A stretch of 64,000 nucleotides of DNA from Capitella teleta (taxonomy: Eukaryota; Annelida; Polychaeta; Capitellidae), in contig KB303020.1 of NCBI GenBank assembly GCA_000328365.1, positions 591,348 to 655,347 of the forward strand. The letters are read 5' to 3'. Below, piece after piece: positions 24,801 through 36,697 of this stretch (positions are counted from its first letter, which is position 1; each line of letters starts with the position of its first letter). A model generated the notes under the pieces. It saw only the letters and a program-made list of their open reading frames with translations, made no database searches and was not told the DNA's origin. A program made the position numbers and the translations under genes.

Positions 24801-27000
24801 AAACAGCGATGGGGGAAATTCCGAAGAAAAGGAGGTGATTGGCTTCTTAATGTGCTTGTTAGCTGAATGACAATCACGACCCATATATTTTGGTAGGTCA
24901 ATCGATCAACTCCATCGGACACAATAGATAATTGATATTGGCTCGTCCGGTTCCAATACAATTGGTAATAACGGTTGATAGAAATGTGCACCGCATGCAT
25001 CCCAGAGTATATAATTATAGGCTCCAGTTTCCTGTCCATTCCTCTGCATTGGCACACATGGCTGCTGTGCACCTAGGATTGCATGACCTCATGCACTGCA
25101 CAAAAAGAAAATAAGTGAGACTATTATAGACCATGTAGTACACATTGTTACCCCATGTATGATACCAACACTGGCCTGATATGGTTCTAGGGAATCAAGG
25201 CCAAGTGAAGGCATCGTGATGCATGATTGGGTGCCAAGTGAGGGCAGATTTATACCGGCAATGTTTGCAGGTCTATTTATAATGAAGATATTGAGGGTCA
25301 CAATAGTTCATTAATCACGTTGAGGCGTAAGCCAACAACGAACAGGTCGATTACACAATCATTTAGCTTGCTATAGGTGAAACGACATATTTAACTGACT
25401 TCTATTTCAAGACGGGCAGGCAATCAAGTACTAGTAACCTGTAACCTGAATGAGAAAAATCCCCCCCCCCCATTACTAAAGCCGATAATTAATATTAATA
25501 AAAACGAGGTTTTACAACCGTTCCGCACCCCAACGTCAAGCAACAGGGGGATAAAACTCATGAAAGGTGATTCTATGAATAAAGCAAGAAAGTGCGACCG
25601 AACAATATTTGACAGCAAATTAAGCAAGGATTTTGAGATGTTGCTGCAGGTAAACCATGCGCCAATTATACAACGTGCTATTATAGTCGGCAATGATGCA
25701 ATGCCCTTTGTAAGACTCAACGGCAGATTGTGCAAAATTAATGACCCAGAAACCCTGAACGATACGAGGTTAGGCGAACCAGTCGCCACTTCAGTAATAA
25801 CATGGCCTATTGCCAAATGAAGCGATTGCTACAACGCAGAAGTGCAGGGGAGCCTTTTTTTCGGTATAAATAGAGAACTGCTTCTCAGTTTATGGCAGCG
25901 TGGTCTCAGATTAAGGATAGGTGAAGTCATGGGCCAGAGTTATTTCCCCGCGTCATACAAATTTACAAAAAAGGCGTTCAAGGCATGCAGCATGGAATAG
26001 GGTAGCAGCCGTCGGATGACACCCCAAAATGAGGAGACACCAGCCACAGAAGGAGAAAGCTTTGCCTTCTGAGAATGCAAAGTAAGGTGGTTGTGTATTC
26101 TCTACGGGTCCTCGCTGCTTCCTTCTTCTGCAAGAAGAAGTGCAGAGAAGCACAGCAACGGATGATAAGAAACCAGCAACGGCATCAGTTGGGAGAGTTT
26201 GAAATAGCACACAGCATTGTTATTCTACGGAAGAGCAGACCGCTAGATCAGCACAGAGAGACTGAAGCAAACACTGTGGATCATATAACGTGATAATGAC
26301 CATCATCTCTGAGAGAGGATCGTATAAATCCATCGATCTATACTCAATGTACTACATGGTTGAGAGGGGGCACACACACTCCCTCACACACACAAGGCTG
26401 GAGGAGATAGCGGTTCTTAAGAGCCGGAATCGAGGAATGATTGGTCCCAGGATAATCGAAGAAGGAAGCAGCCTCGATCGGGAAGCAGTCGACACACCCC
26501 CAGACCACCAAATAGGAAGAAGAAGCAAGAAGTAGAGGGTGTGTAGACTGCATGTCGTGCTCATCAATATTTCTGTATAGACAAGCATCAGAGGGAGGAA
26601 CGGACAAAATGCCATCGTCTCTCACTTAATGGCAATGCACGGTATCCACACAGCTGTCCCATGGGAGCATATATCACGCTGCCAATGAAGATGCTGCTGC
26701 TGCTGCTGATGCGGCTGCTTTTTGAGCGCATAAGAAACACTTGAGGTGAGGAATGGGATGGACACAGGAGAACATTCTGCGGACATCACGCGGCAAATAG
26801 GGCATGCAATATAAAGTTGCATACATCATGAATGAGGCATAGCATTGACTGGCTTCCACTCTACGGTATACATGGAAGACTGTATGTGAGCACTATCTCT
26901 CGCCCAAAATGCCAGCCTTGGCTTTATACATTATAGAAAACAATAACACAACAATTAGCCTAATTATCTCATGGACAATCGATTCTTAGCTAGATTTTTT
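18821..27000. other. GC-richer domain, right half; no gene recognised
   Basis: Same character as 9.5-18.3 kb: more A than T on the + strand, CpG present, purine tracts (GGAGGA at about 20920-20965; G-runs at 22453-22465 and 24054-24067). No convincing exon was found. The longest open frame, 224 codons at 21390-22064 on the + strand, has no domain, is partly open on the other strand too, and has a composition like that of the surrounding DNA. An AT-richer pocket at about 25440-25820 is open on both strands; see findings. Confidence 0.5.
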
Positions 27001-28944
27001 ACCATTATCTGCATCTCTCTGGGGTAAGAATCCCAAACAGAGCAGAAAAGCCAAAAAGACTTGGGTTGAAAAAAAGGATGAACAAAAAACGAACTAGCTA
27101 TATCATGGTGTAAAAGATGAAGACCTGGCAGGTTTAGCTGAAGGCCACAACATGATACAATGAATGCACATTATAGGAAGCACATCCATTCATAGTAGCG
27201 AGTGCTAATTAATGGAGGATTGCACAACAAAGCCACAAGGGAGGAAGCTGCATTCCCCCACATCTATATAACGCTCGAAATCTAGTACAAGAAGGAAGTA
27301 GGCTACCTTCATCACATGTGTATGCGCTAACAGACCTTTAAAGAGGCTTGGTCATGAGGTAAGGCAACACAGCTCTTACTACCTAAAGGCAGTGGTTCAC
27401 ACAGCTCTTTGAAGATTATCATTAGGAGAGAGGCACTAAGCACTCTATTGAATAACGCTAACAGGACTAAAAGTGTGAAAGCCTCATTGGGCTTCATTTT
27501 TAAATAAGGATGCTTGCATATGAATTCTACGCATCATTTATAAAAACATGAGCAGGCATAATTAGGCTAAATGGGTTTTTTGGCTCCTCAATCCCTAATG
27601 CTCTTATAATACCCTTACTCTCTTAGCTCTAATACTGCCGCTATAATGAGCCGAGGATAGGGGTTTTCTCCTAAATCTTATCAATGAATCGCAAGGGTTC
27701 TTTATTCTGCATACCAACTGCATACAGTCACACCCAGCTTTTGTTTTGCAGCTGGGCAGCACTGAAATATTACCAAAAAAAATAAAAAAATAAAAAGCAT
27801 TTTGCCTGCGCAGGTTGAAGCCTTGAACTGTTTGATGGTGGCTATGAGCTGCAGTCAGAACTGTCAAAAACGGTCCAGCCAGCCATCTGAGCAACTCACA
27901 CCAACCCTTAATTGGCAAAACAGGATTATAGATTATAACCAAAATAGCTGGCGGTTTGCTTCCTGGTCTTCATGTTTCATTCAACTAATAAATCATCATA
28001 TAAAGCAGTTTCAACTTCGAGTCCATATTATTATTCAGTCAGAATTAGGTTGTAATAGGTTAATAGCTAAAAGCGACACAATTCTGCAGAAGTGTACGGG
28101 TGTGAGCGGAGAAGAAAAAAAATATCTCCAGAAACACAATAGTGAATCTTTGAATCTACACACTCAGTCCACAGAAGACACAAATAACGATGATCAAATA
28201 TCTAAATATAGATTGCATGTCTAATCATGGTCAACAGGGCAAACAATGCTGCAGATGCATGTCCAGGAGGTGCTGACCACTGGGGCTTCAAAGGAGTCCG
28301 TAAAACTTGACACCTTGATTTGGATCACTAAGCCAAATTACCTCCTCAGTCCAAAACAAGCCCAAGAGATTTATCCCAGATATATCAGTTTACATAGATA
28401 TGAAAAATTCTTGTAGCAATGGATAATATATGAATAACTATTCATGAGGATATAACTTACTTAACCTAGAACTAACATGCGAACCTCAACATCAAGGCTT
28501 CTTTCATTAGCTTGTGTACTTGCAGAGAGAGAGAGGATGAGAAAAGGGAGTCAGTGACACTATCATTGACAAAAAAAACACACACGATATTTTGTGCTCT
28601 GCCTGACAAATAGAACCAGAAAATAACATGGGAAGGGCAGTAAGTTGATAACTGTGATAAAATCCTATATAGGATTTTTTTCAGGAATTTTTTGTGTTGA
28701 ATTTATGTCATAATCTGATTGAGGACTGGAGTGTGTTCTATTCACATTGCAAAATGAATGGTTCTCAAAAAGTCTTGCAATGTCAACTTCAATTGTGGTT
28801 GAAGGGCCCCAATAGGGCACAGAGGAATATGCACAGTGTTAAGGGTATACCAGTTCCGTTTGCAAAACACTTAAAATTGAAAACTGGTAGGATTAGAAGG
28901 CTCTGATGAAAAGCAATTTTTTTTTTTCTTGTGCCTTCTCAGAA
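27001..28944. other. AT-rich transition DNA, nothing certain
   Basis: Composition returns to AT-rich here. Open frames at 27604-27942 (minus), 27802-28224 (plus) and 28694-28906 (plus) have no recognisable domain. I see no repeat with clear ends. Confidence 0.4.
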
Positions 28945-29112
28945 CAATCCTGATACCTCAGAGGGACTCCCTTAAGAGACCCATCAGGATGAGTCTATCC
29001 CACCATCGATCCCCTTCAATTCGCCAGAAGCAGTCAGTAAGTGAATCTAGAAGATCCAAGTCATTAAGAGGAGGAGCATCCCTTAGTCAGATCAGTCGCT
29101 ATTCTCGCTAAG
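28945..29112 (+). other. Possible terminal coding exon, Ser/Arg-rich
   Basis: A long pyrimidine tract ending TTCTTGTGCCTTCTCAG makes a strong splice acceptor at 28942. The frame after it runs about 55 codons to a stop at 29112 and reads as a basic Ser/Arg-rich tail (SLKRPIRMSLSHHRSPSIRQ, then SESRRSKSLR). I recognise no family and see no partner exon, so it could be chance or the end of an undetected gene. Confidence 0.2.
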
Positions 29113-30203
29113 CACTTTATGCACTAAGTGCTCAATAATTGTCCTGGGCAAGGATATTGACTATCGCCGAGGGCAAAGAGCCTCAGACGCATGGATAATA
29201 CTGATAATAGTACATCACTTAGTACTCAATATTTATGGATTATATACTTAGTATAAAGGCTCTCCAAGACATTTACAGGCCTCTGTGGACAGATTTGAGC
29301 ATTAAATCCTGCTTCCAATCATACACTTTGCCACCCATTAAGCTTAATAAGCACCAATCACATCTATCGCTTACTGAAACAGCAAATTATCGCAGGTAGG
29401 AAAATTACACTATGTTTTCAATGATTCTTGATTATTGAAATTACATACACAATAAGCTACTGGCTTAAGTTAGCTAAGATGCAAATTTTACTTATAAATA
29501 TGGTAAGCGATAACATCAATAACATACTTCACATGCACATAATTCCATGTAGCTATTCACGATTACACAATTTTCATGCTGTGAAATTTTGCTGTTTCAC
29601 ACACTAATACCGGTAGTAATGTGACACATACGCCATGATACGGTGGCAGTGATCCCTCAAAGTAAAAGGATAGTTACTTCATGAATGTATGGATGCCAGC
29701 ATGAGAACAGAGTACAAGATTAGTTGAGGACACTTTGAACTTTATTTTGTAAGATATTAAATTTATGTTTTATAACATAAGGTATGGGAGGTATGACTGT
29801 CATCACTATGACTAGCTAGCTAAGCTTCAGACTATCCCGAGCTTTCGAAGACACTTAGACAGCCACTAACTTAGTAACTAAGCTGTAAGCAAGGCCAAGT
29901 CTCAACTCGAGATGGAGACTCCTAGCTGGTCACTGATCAACACATCATGAACGATGAATCAGTCCAAGCAACCTAAGTAGAGAGTCAGACAATGTAACTG
30001 ACTCGGAGACTGAGTGAGCAGGGTGCTGATGAGACAGTCGTTGGCTGAGTCAGTCAGAATTTAGCAAGTAGGAACCATTCACTGGATTCTCGAAACAAAT
30101 CTCTAACATTATCGCTCATGTTTCAATCTCAACTCGGCCCTACTAAAAGAGGGCATGAACGCTTCGGAATTCGATGACACAAAATTCATTTATATGTACC
30201 TAC
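29113..30203. other. AT-rich spacer with degenerate ACTNAGT repeats
   Basis: No gene is seen. From about 29800 to 30060 the DNA is crowded with variants of ACTTAGT, ACTAAGT, ACTGAGT and GAGTCAG, several resembling AP-1 half sites or full sites (TGAGTCA near 30046). The same vocabulary recurs at 46.1-46.25 kb. Confidence 0.5.
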
Positions 30204-30333
30204 CCGTATCGTTTGCGGTGTCCCAAAAGACGTAAATCCCGGTGAAAGGACGCTTTTCCTTGATCGTTGACAGCCGAAGAGCGAGCGACGGAAGATGGAC
30301 GATCGATGACGTCAGAAACAACAGCGCCACCAT
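30204..30333 (-). CDS. Candidate first coding exon of an unknown secreted protein
   Basis: On the minus strand an ATG in good context (CGCATGG) opens a 43-codon frame. It begins MVALLFLTSSIVHLPSLALR, a plausible signal peptide, continues as a hydrophilic segment (STIKEKRPFTGIYVFWDTA) and ends at a good donor (ACG G, then GTAGGT) in phase 1. The surrounding 200 bp is CpG-rich and contains TGACGTCA at 30307-30314, so promoter-like DNA overlaps it. No downstream exon could be identified; they would lie below 30200 on the minus strand. I recognise no family. It could be a chance frame in a CpG-rich promoter. Confidence 0.3.
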
Positions 30334-31084
30334 GCGACACGACGGCGAATCAAGCAAACAGAAGAATATCTCAATTCTGAGCTTCTTTTTACGCTTTTAA
30401 ATGGTAATCAACAAGAAAGTGCTATCAGATTATTATCTGGATGGTGGTTTCTTGATATTTGTATTTCAAACTCTTCAAATAATGACGTGACAATCGTTGA
30501 TTAATGAATGGATGGAATTCCTAATAATGATCTGAGCGATAAATGAGGCATTTTGACATGCATTCCCCCTGAGCCTCTACCCCTTGATCTAGGAATAAGT
30601 TTCCGGTGGTTCCCTGTAGCGTTATCAGAAATTGACTCCAAATGATTGACAAACTAGAAATAGACCTATCAATTGAATTGTGATCATAATTCATTGAGGA
30701 GAGCAATTCACATTCATTGCCAATATTATTTAATATTATAATTAATATTTAGATTTAGATTTAATTATTCTACATTTTGAATCATTCAATCAGCGGTTTG
30801 GCCTCAACATGCAATTCCTGCTCAAATTATTTTTAAAGCAGGTCATATGATCAATGGCACTGTACATTTTTGCTGGGGCAACAACAACTGATCTGGGTTT
30901 TAGATTTACTGCTTAACTATTTTCATATCACCAACATCCTACTTTTACTAAGAAAAATGCTGGCAACCACAAACGTAAAAATGTAAACATCCGCTATGCT
31001 TGGATTGAATTTTTGCACCTTTCGTGGAATCAGGCTGGCGTCATATAAAAATTTGAAAACAGACTATTTCTAAAGGAGTCTACC
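30334..31084. other. AT-rich spacer, nothing recognised
   Basis: There is no open frame with coding character, and no clear repeat or motif. Confidence 0.5.
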
Positions 31085-31872
31085 ATATTGACTCGGTTAC
31101 AACCACAGTGCGTCAACCACAGAGGCTGAGAGCATGTCATCCTGACTCCGAATACAAGCCCACTTCACAAACATTGCCTTGTAAACGCGCAGTAGGAATG
31201 TGTGGCCCATATAGTTATGGTCTGTGTAGTAAAAGAACTCCATGGCTTCGGGTGACAACCCAATGATAGATTCTAGTACTTTGGGCGAGTATTCATGCTT
31301 CAATGTTTGGGATTATATATACAGCGTACGTTGTTGTCAGTGATATGCGTTCTTTAAACGATGATCTAAAGAGCATAGAGCTAGAGCTGAGTATTGAGCA
31401 CATACCTCCGCTGTCAAAGCTACATGTTATAAAGTAACGCCTGACATCATTTTAAACGGCCTCATGAGGTCTAAGTCAAAGTCAACAATTCCAAATCATT
31501 GTTGTTGATAGTGTACAATGTAATCTTTGGCTCATGCAGTTGGGAAAAAAAAAACCATCATGCACTGATAAGGCGTTCGACAAGCAGCATTGCCTTTTGA
31601 AACTTCTCATGAAAATTAGCAACTTGTTCAAAACAAGTTCGTGCTGACACTGCCTTCTGCAGTAATGCTTTAGCCTTTAACAGTTGAAGGGATAAATCGA
31701 GCACTGTGATTGTTGCTAAAAATACCTTGAGGCTAATTGGGGTGTAATCGAAATAATGAATACTTAGTTCGAGAGAGGTGGGGTGGGGTTGTAATACGGA
31801 GTTTTGTTGTAACCGGAATAATACAGTGCTGTTGACAGATAAAATGGATGTTTTGTGGTGTATTCATGTGAA
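31085..31872 (-). other. Unknown segment, copy A of a diverged pair; coding-like on minus strand
   Basis: This segment aligns by eye along most of its length with 44330-45090. On the minus strand two parts look protein-coding. A frame of about 100 codons without ATG (31872-31563) contains SLKVFLATITVLDLSLQLLK, followed by an amphipathic stretch. A second frame (31303-31097) reads KHEYSPKVLESIIGLSPEAM, then FFYYTDHNYMGHTFLLRVYK. A good donor (GCGGAG, then GTATGT) lies between them near 31408. I do not recognise the protein. It may be a decaying host gene duplicate or part of an unidentified repeat. Confidence 0.4.
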
Positions 31873-34203
31873 AATTAGAGGGCTATTGTAATATTATTGT
31901 TGGTGAAAGGTGATGTTTCATAAGGATGGGCTGACTTTATATGGTAGACCATATATATATCTAATGTCGCATATTCATGCAGCATTAGAGATATGGTCTA
32001 ATACAAGGGTTTTCTGATTAATTGTCGGCCTCACATCACATTATCACAGTAAGCTTATTTGAATTTAGGTTAGTTTTCCAGATGAAAATTGTAAGCACTG
32101 AATTTTTTCAGAAGGTCAAGTGATCACCTGTGGTGATACCGAATGCCGTAATTAATGAAACTTAATAAATGGTTGATCGATTATTGATCAGTCAATTATA
32201 ATCTAACTCAGTCAAATTGCTCCAGCTCAGTCGACTCCGGGGTTTAATGTAAGTGAAGAGGCTAAAAATACACTGGAGAGGGTTCAGGGTCTTAGTCTTC
32301 ATGCCACCAAATTAGTAGATGTACTATACATACATGTATATGTACTTCTTTTTATAATACTTTCAATATCTGACCTCACTTAATTGTTTCATATAATAAT
32401 AACTTATTTATTTGTTCATTTTGTGAAGCATCAATTTCCATAAATAATGTATTGGATATTTGGTATCTCAAATAACCTTCATTGCTATTCTCTTATTGAC
32501 CTCCCAATACCTTGGTGATTACCATTTGTAATTATGTTGCGTGCAGGCACCAGTATTACTGTCATCTATACCTCATAACACAGCACTGAAAACTACTATA
32601 ATATGGCATGATATGAACACTGTGCGGGTGCTATTTTGTTTAATTTGGACCGGTCATTAATCTCACTATGTTTATGTATTCAACATTCAATATTCGATTC
32701 ACTTGTCGATTACGTTTTCACCAAAATATCATATTTTGATCAAGTTAATTATTCGGGAGTAATTAGTCATCAGGAATCATATTATTTATTCATTGTGCAC
32801 CTATTTGTGAAACTGAAACATTCAGCTTTATCTCAAACCATTGAGGGATTATGTTGTGAGCCATTTTTCAGTTTTTATTAGTCTCATCTTGTTAAGAGCC
32901 GTCAACCCCAATAATGCTGCATGCTCTTGTTCAGATGTCTTAGATTAAGTTTTAGGTGTGTATTATTAGTAATGATGGGCGAATATTGAATTTGTGCAAA
33001 TATCCGAAGTTGAAGCCTCGAGCAGTATATATTCATTGAAGCCAAACACGGTGCCGAATATATACCCATTCCATTGCACTGATTGCAGTAATATCGTCTG
33101 TCGTTATATAGGCTAGTAGGATCAACCAATTAACACCCCTTTAGGTAATTGACCAATCAAGAGCAGCTCAACATGTGATTGGTCAGTTTTTGTCCCTTGC
33201 TATGATGCCTTGCCTTTGCCGTAAGTTTAACGAAATTTACAAAAGGGAACTATATGATACTCCTCTGATAAAGTCCTAAGCCCCTTAGCACTACTAAATC
33301 ACGAATAAGGAAGTTGTGCAATTATTTGTTTGTTTGATCATTAATTCTAATTCAACCTCTAAGGCTTATCACTTCCAATTATTGCTAATCCCTGTTTACC
33401 ATTACGATCAAGTTTGATCTTTTCTTTAGAAGTTTGGAGTTGATTTAAAGTATACTTGTTGATTCTCAACCATTGTTATGCATTCAAGTGTTTAATTACG
33501 GCAAGTAATGCAGGCTCTCACACGCGGGTGAGCAAACAAAGTAACTTAGAGTTTAATTAACTCAGAAAAAAAAAGAAGGATTTCTTGCAATCCTTTCATT
33601 CGAAGACAAAGCTTCGGAAAATAGCCAATATTCGTAGAAGTGCGAAGCGGAAGCTTTGTCCATCACTAATTATTACATCATTCACTAAAGTCTAGTTTGT
33701 AATATCTTAAACAATTAATGATTTCACCAGCCAATTATGTGCAAATGTCAAAGTGTATTTCGCAACATGTGCGTGCACTTGAAATGACTCATTGCAGCAG
33801 CTGGTCCTTTTATAATGGTGGTACTTTTTTTTTCTTTATAATTTCCTTAATTTATGTATTTTGATTTGCTCATTATATCATACACACGGCCTTTAAAAAA
33901 AAAAAAAAATAGCTTACCTGGATCTAGGTATAAAGAACAAAATTATTTGAATGGATAAGTTCAACTTTTCTGAACCTACATCTCATTAATTATTTGATAC
34001 AGGATAACAAGATAAAGTCTCCTAGTCTCTAGAACTTTAGTTGTGCAGCTCCTTATCACCTCATAATCAGCTCAATCGTATCATCTAGACCCAATTCCTG
34101 TTTTGTACAATCTTAAGGCTAAGGGTCACGTGGAGGGGGTGTGTGTACTGAACGTGTGTTTTTCTGAAGTTTTTCAGCCACTGAATTTTCTGCATACTCA
34201 ACC
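31873..34203. other. AT-rich region upstream of regucalcin with hairpin and repeat fragments
   Basis: No gene is visible. An imperfect hairpin lies at 31945-31966 and 31983-32000. A fragment beginning with TAATGATGGGCGAA at about 32970 and another ending with the CCATCACTA sequence at 33620-33674 look like pieces of one short repeat family, also present at 43988-44074. The region just upstream of regucalcin is AT-rich without an obvious TATA box. Confidence 0.5.
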
Positions 34204-36563
34204 ATGTCTGTGAGTGTGCTTTTGCCCAATGTCTGTTCAACTATTGGAGAGGGTCCACACTGGGACGAAGCATCACAATGCTTGTATTTTGTGGACATCT
34301 ATGCTAAAACTGTTCTTTGCTGGGATTCAAAAACTGACAAAGTCAGCAAACATGAGTTAGGTGAGTCAAGGTTTTGTAGCTTTTGTACAAACTGAAATTA
34401 AAGGTAATCTGATTTTATTGGTCTCTTTAACAGATCAAAGATTTGCCCTTAAGGTTTGGACAGTGAATTGGGAAATTGTCATTGTTATGAACTTATCATT
34501 AACAATGACTGTCGTTCCTGACTGAACCTTAGACCCTGATATTGGGTATATTGTTTTTCAAGATGAATATTAATTGACGAAGTTTATACACATGACTTGG
34601 GTATTGTAACTTGTTGTTGGTTTATAATTAATTATTTTGATATTCAAATATAGTTCTTCTTCAATACAGATGGTAGCGTTGGTTTCATCATTCCGCGCCA
34701 AAACGGTGGAGCAGTTGTTGGAGTTGGCAGGAAAATTTGTTTTCTGGACTGGCTCACTGGCAAAGTGGAGTTGATTCATGAAGTTGAGAAGGACGGAATC
34801 GGTAACAGATTTAATGATGGAAAGTGTGATCCCTCAGGCAGACTCTGGGCTGGTCAGTTATCATCTTGAGTTCTTGACCTACCAATGTTTTAAGTACTTT
34901 TAACATTGCCTTTTATATTCATTGTAGGTACCATGGGTTTTGAGCATTCGAGTGGTGTACCACAGCTTAAAATGGGAAAATTGTTCTCTCTTGAGGAAGA
35001 TCTTAAGTTGAAAACAAAATTGGATGAAATTGATATTTCCAATGGATTAGCATGGTCGGCTGATCATAAAACGATGTATTACATCGACTCCATTCCACGC
35101 AAGGTCTTTGCTTTTGATTTTGACCTGGAATCTGGTGCCATTAGTAAGTAATCTTGTGATTTATTGACAGTGTCTCCCAATTTTTAAGAAATATACTATA
35201 AATTACCTTGTCTATCAATTGCAGCTGATAAATATATTTCTTCTCTAGGTAATAGAAGAACATGTGTGGATTTCGGCAATATCACAGATTCTGACTTAGG
35301 AATTCCTGACGGAATGTGCATCGACACTGAAGAAAAACTCTGGGTGGCCTGTTTCAATGGCAGCAAAGTTGTCCGCTTTGATCCAATAACCGGTAGATAT
35401 TTATTTTAACAATCCCGTTTTGCTGAGCTTGGGGTATCGAGTAGCTCAGTCGATTTGACCGCCTGAGTGCAATCATATGCCGACCAAGCTGGTTGAGATA
35501 AAGATAAAGATAAAGATAACTTTATTGGACCCGAAAGGATGGTTTTCGCCTTCGAATTCCACCACCCCTTCCTCTTCTCCTTCTGATACAGCACTTGTTC
35601 ACACTGCACTGATAGAAGATAGGCAGCGAACTCCTGGTTGGATGTATGAAGTCCAGGTTGCACATAGCGGTTGAACTTGTGCTAATGTTCAAGATTTCTT
35701 CTCGTGAATAGTGGATCATGTTAATGATGATTGATGATGACAATGAGACAATGGTAGAATATAGCCACAGCCTTGTCGCCGACGAGCAGCGCCAAACACA
35801 CAAAGTTGCACACGACGGACACGTACGATTTTGAGATCATCGGATTCGTCGTGAAGAGACGCACACGATGATTATTACGACAGATTCAGGTGATCTCAAA
35901 TGCCTGAACAGTACTCCAAAAACAACAAATAGGACTCTTGTAAAATTTGAATTCCGCCTTTCCTGTCCGTCGTCATAGCAACCATTAACTGAAAATTAAT
36001 TGAGGACTCCAGTTCAAGACGTGATCAGTCCACGGGTGCTATGGTTGTAAAATGTAATCGTAATTTGAAATTCCAGTATTAATTATTCTTCAGTGACACC
36101 CAACTGTGTGACAAGACTGGGCACTGTGTTTTAATGCCTATGGTAGTATGAAGGATAAAGAACCCTTGGAAGTTATAGTCAAGATTATGGGGACCCTGTC
36201 CCTGACTTCTTTTTGCACCCGCTGCACACGAATGAGTAAGCTGTAGGATGGAGCATAAAACCCACCAATAATGTCTCGTGCCTCTGTGTGATGATATGAT
36301 AAGAATTGACTAATGAAAATTATGAAATTATTGTTGTTGTTTTTTTTTTCATAGGAGCACAGATGAGAGTGATTGAATTCCCTGCCACAAAAATCACATC
36401 TTGCTGTTTTGGTGGAGCAAACTTTGATGAATTATTTGTTACAAGCTGTAAGTATGGAGTGAGTGAAGAGGAATTCATGAAAGAGCAACCAATGGCGGGT
36501 TCTGTATTCCGTGTGATTGGACTGGGAGTTAAAGGCCTACCTGCTGTCAAATTCTCAGGATGA
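34204..36563 (+). CDS. RGN: Regucalcin / SMP-30 gluconolactonase
   Basis: Five exons (34204-34360, 34670-34852, 34928-35143, 35249-35392, 36355-36563), all joined in phase 1, encode 302 residues; vertebrate regucalcin has 299. The protein is a six-bladed beta-propeller of the SGL family. The metal ligands are present: Glu16 in GEGPHW, Asn152 in DISNGLAWS and Asp206 in GIPDGM. The substrate residues Arg99 and Asn101 lie in NRFNDGKCD. The family hydrolyses sugar lactones such as gluconolactone and binds divalent cations; in animals it has been linked to calcium handling and senescence. The protein is cytosolic, with no signal peptide. Introns 1-3 are 309, 75 and 105 bp; intron 4 (962 bp) carries a SINE-like insertion and an X-box. 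The 3' end faces the EndoU gene, with 134 bp between the two stop codons. Confidence 0.96.
35393..36354 (+). other. Regucalcin intron 4
   Basis: This is the only long intron of the gene. It holds a tRNA-like SINE fragment (35425-35535), a CpG-richer stretch at about 35760-35880, and the X-box match GTCGTCATAGCAAC at 35969-35982. The acceptor at 36354 follows a T-run. Confidence 0.8.
35425..35535 (+). mobile_element. Possible tRNA-derived SINE fragment
   Basis: The stretch begins GGGGTATCGAGTAGCTCAGT, which matches the 5' half and A-box of a tRNA (TAGCTCAGTCG), and continues GACCGCCTGAGTGC. A weak B-box-like GGTTGAGAT lies about 55 nt further on, followed by four GATAAA-type repeats and AACTTTATTGGACCC. 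A tRNA-like head followed by a simple-repeat tail is typical of SINEs. No second copy was found in the window, and the B-box is poor. Confidence 0.4.
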
Positions 36564-36647
36564 TTCTGAGTTTTTCTTAACGAGAATTGTAAATGAATGC
36601 TGGTTATAAATGAAGAATTCCAAGCCAATTCCTGTCTGTTTTAATAT

Positions 36648-36653
36648 TTTATT
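36648..36653 (-). terminator. Poly(A) signal of the EndoU gene
   Basis: The + strand TTTATT reads AATAAA on the minus strand, 45 bp past the EndoU stop codon. This implies a very short 3' UTR and transcript ends within the region where regucalcin transcription must also end. Confidence 0.6.
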
Positions 36654-36697
36654 AATATCATTTATCAGTCAGCTATGCTTCTGTATCATAGTTCTCT

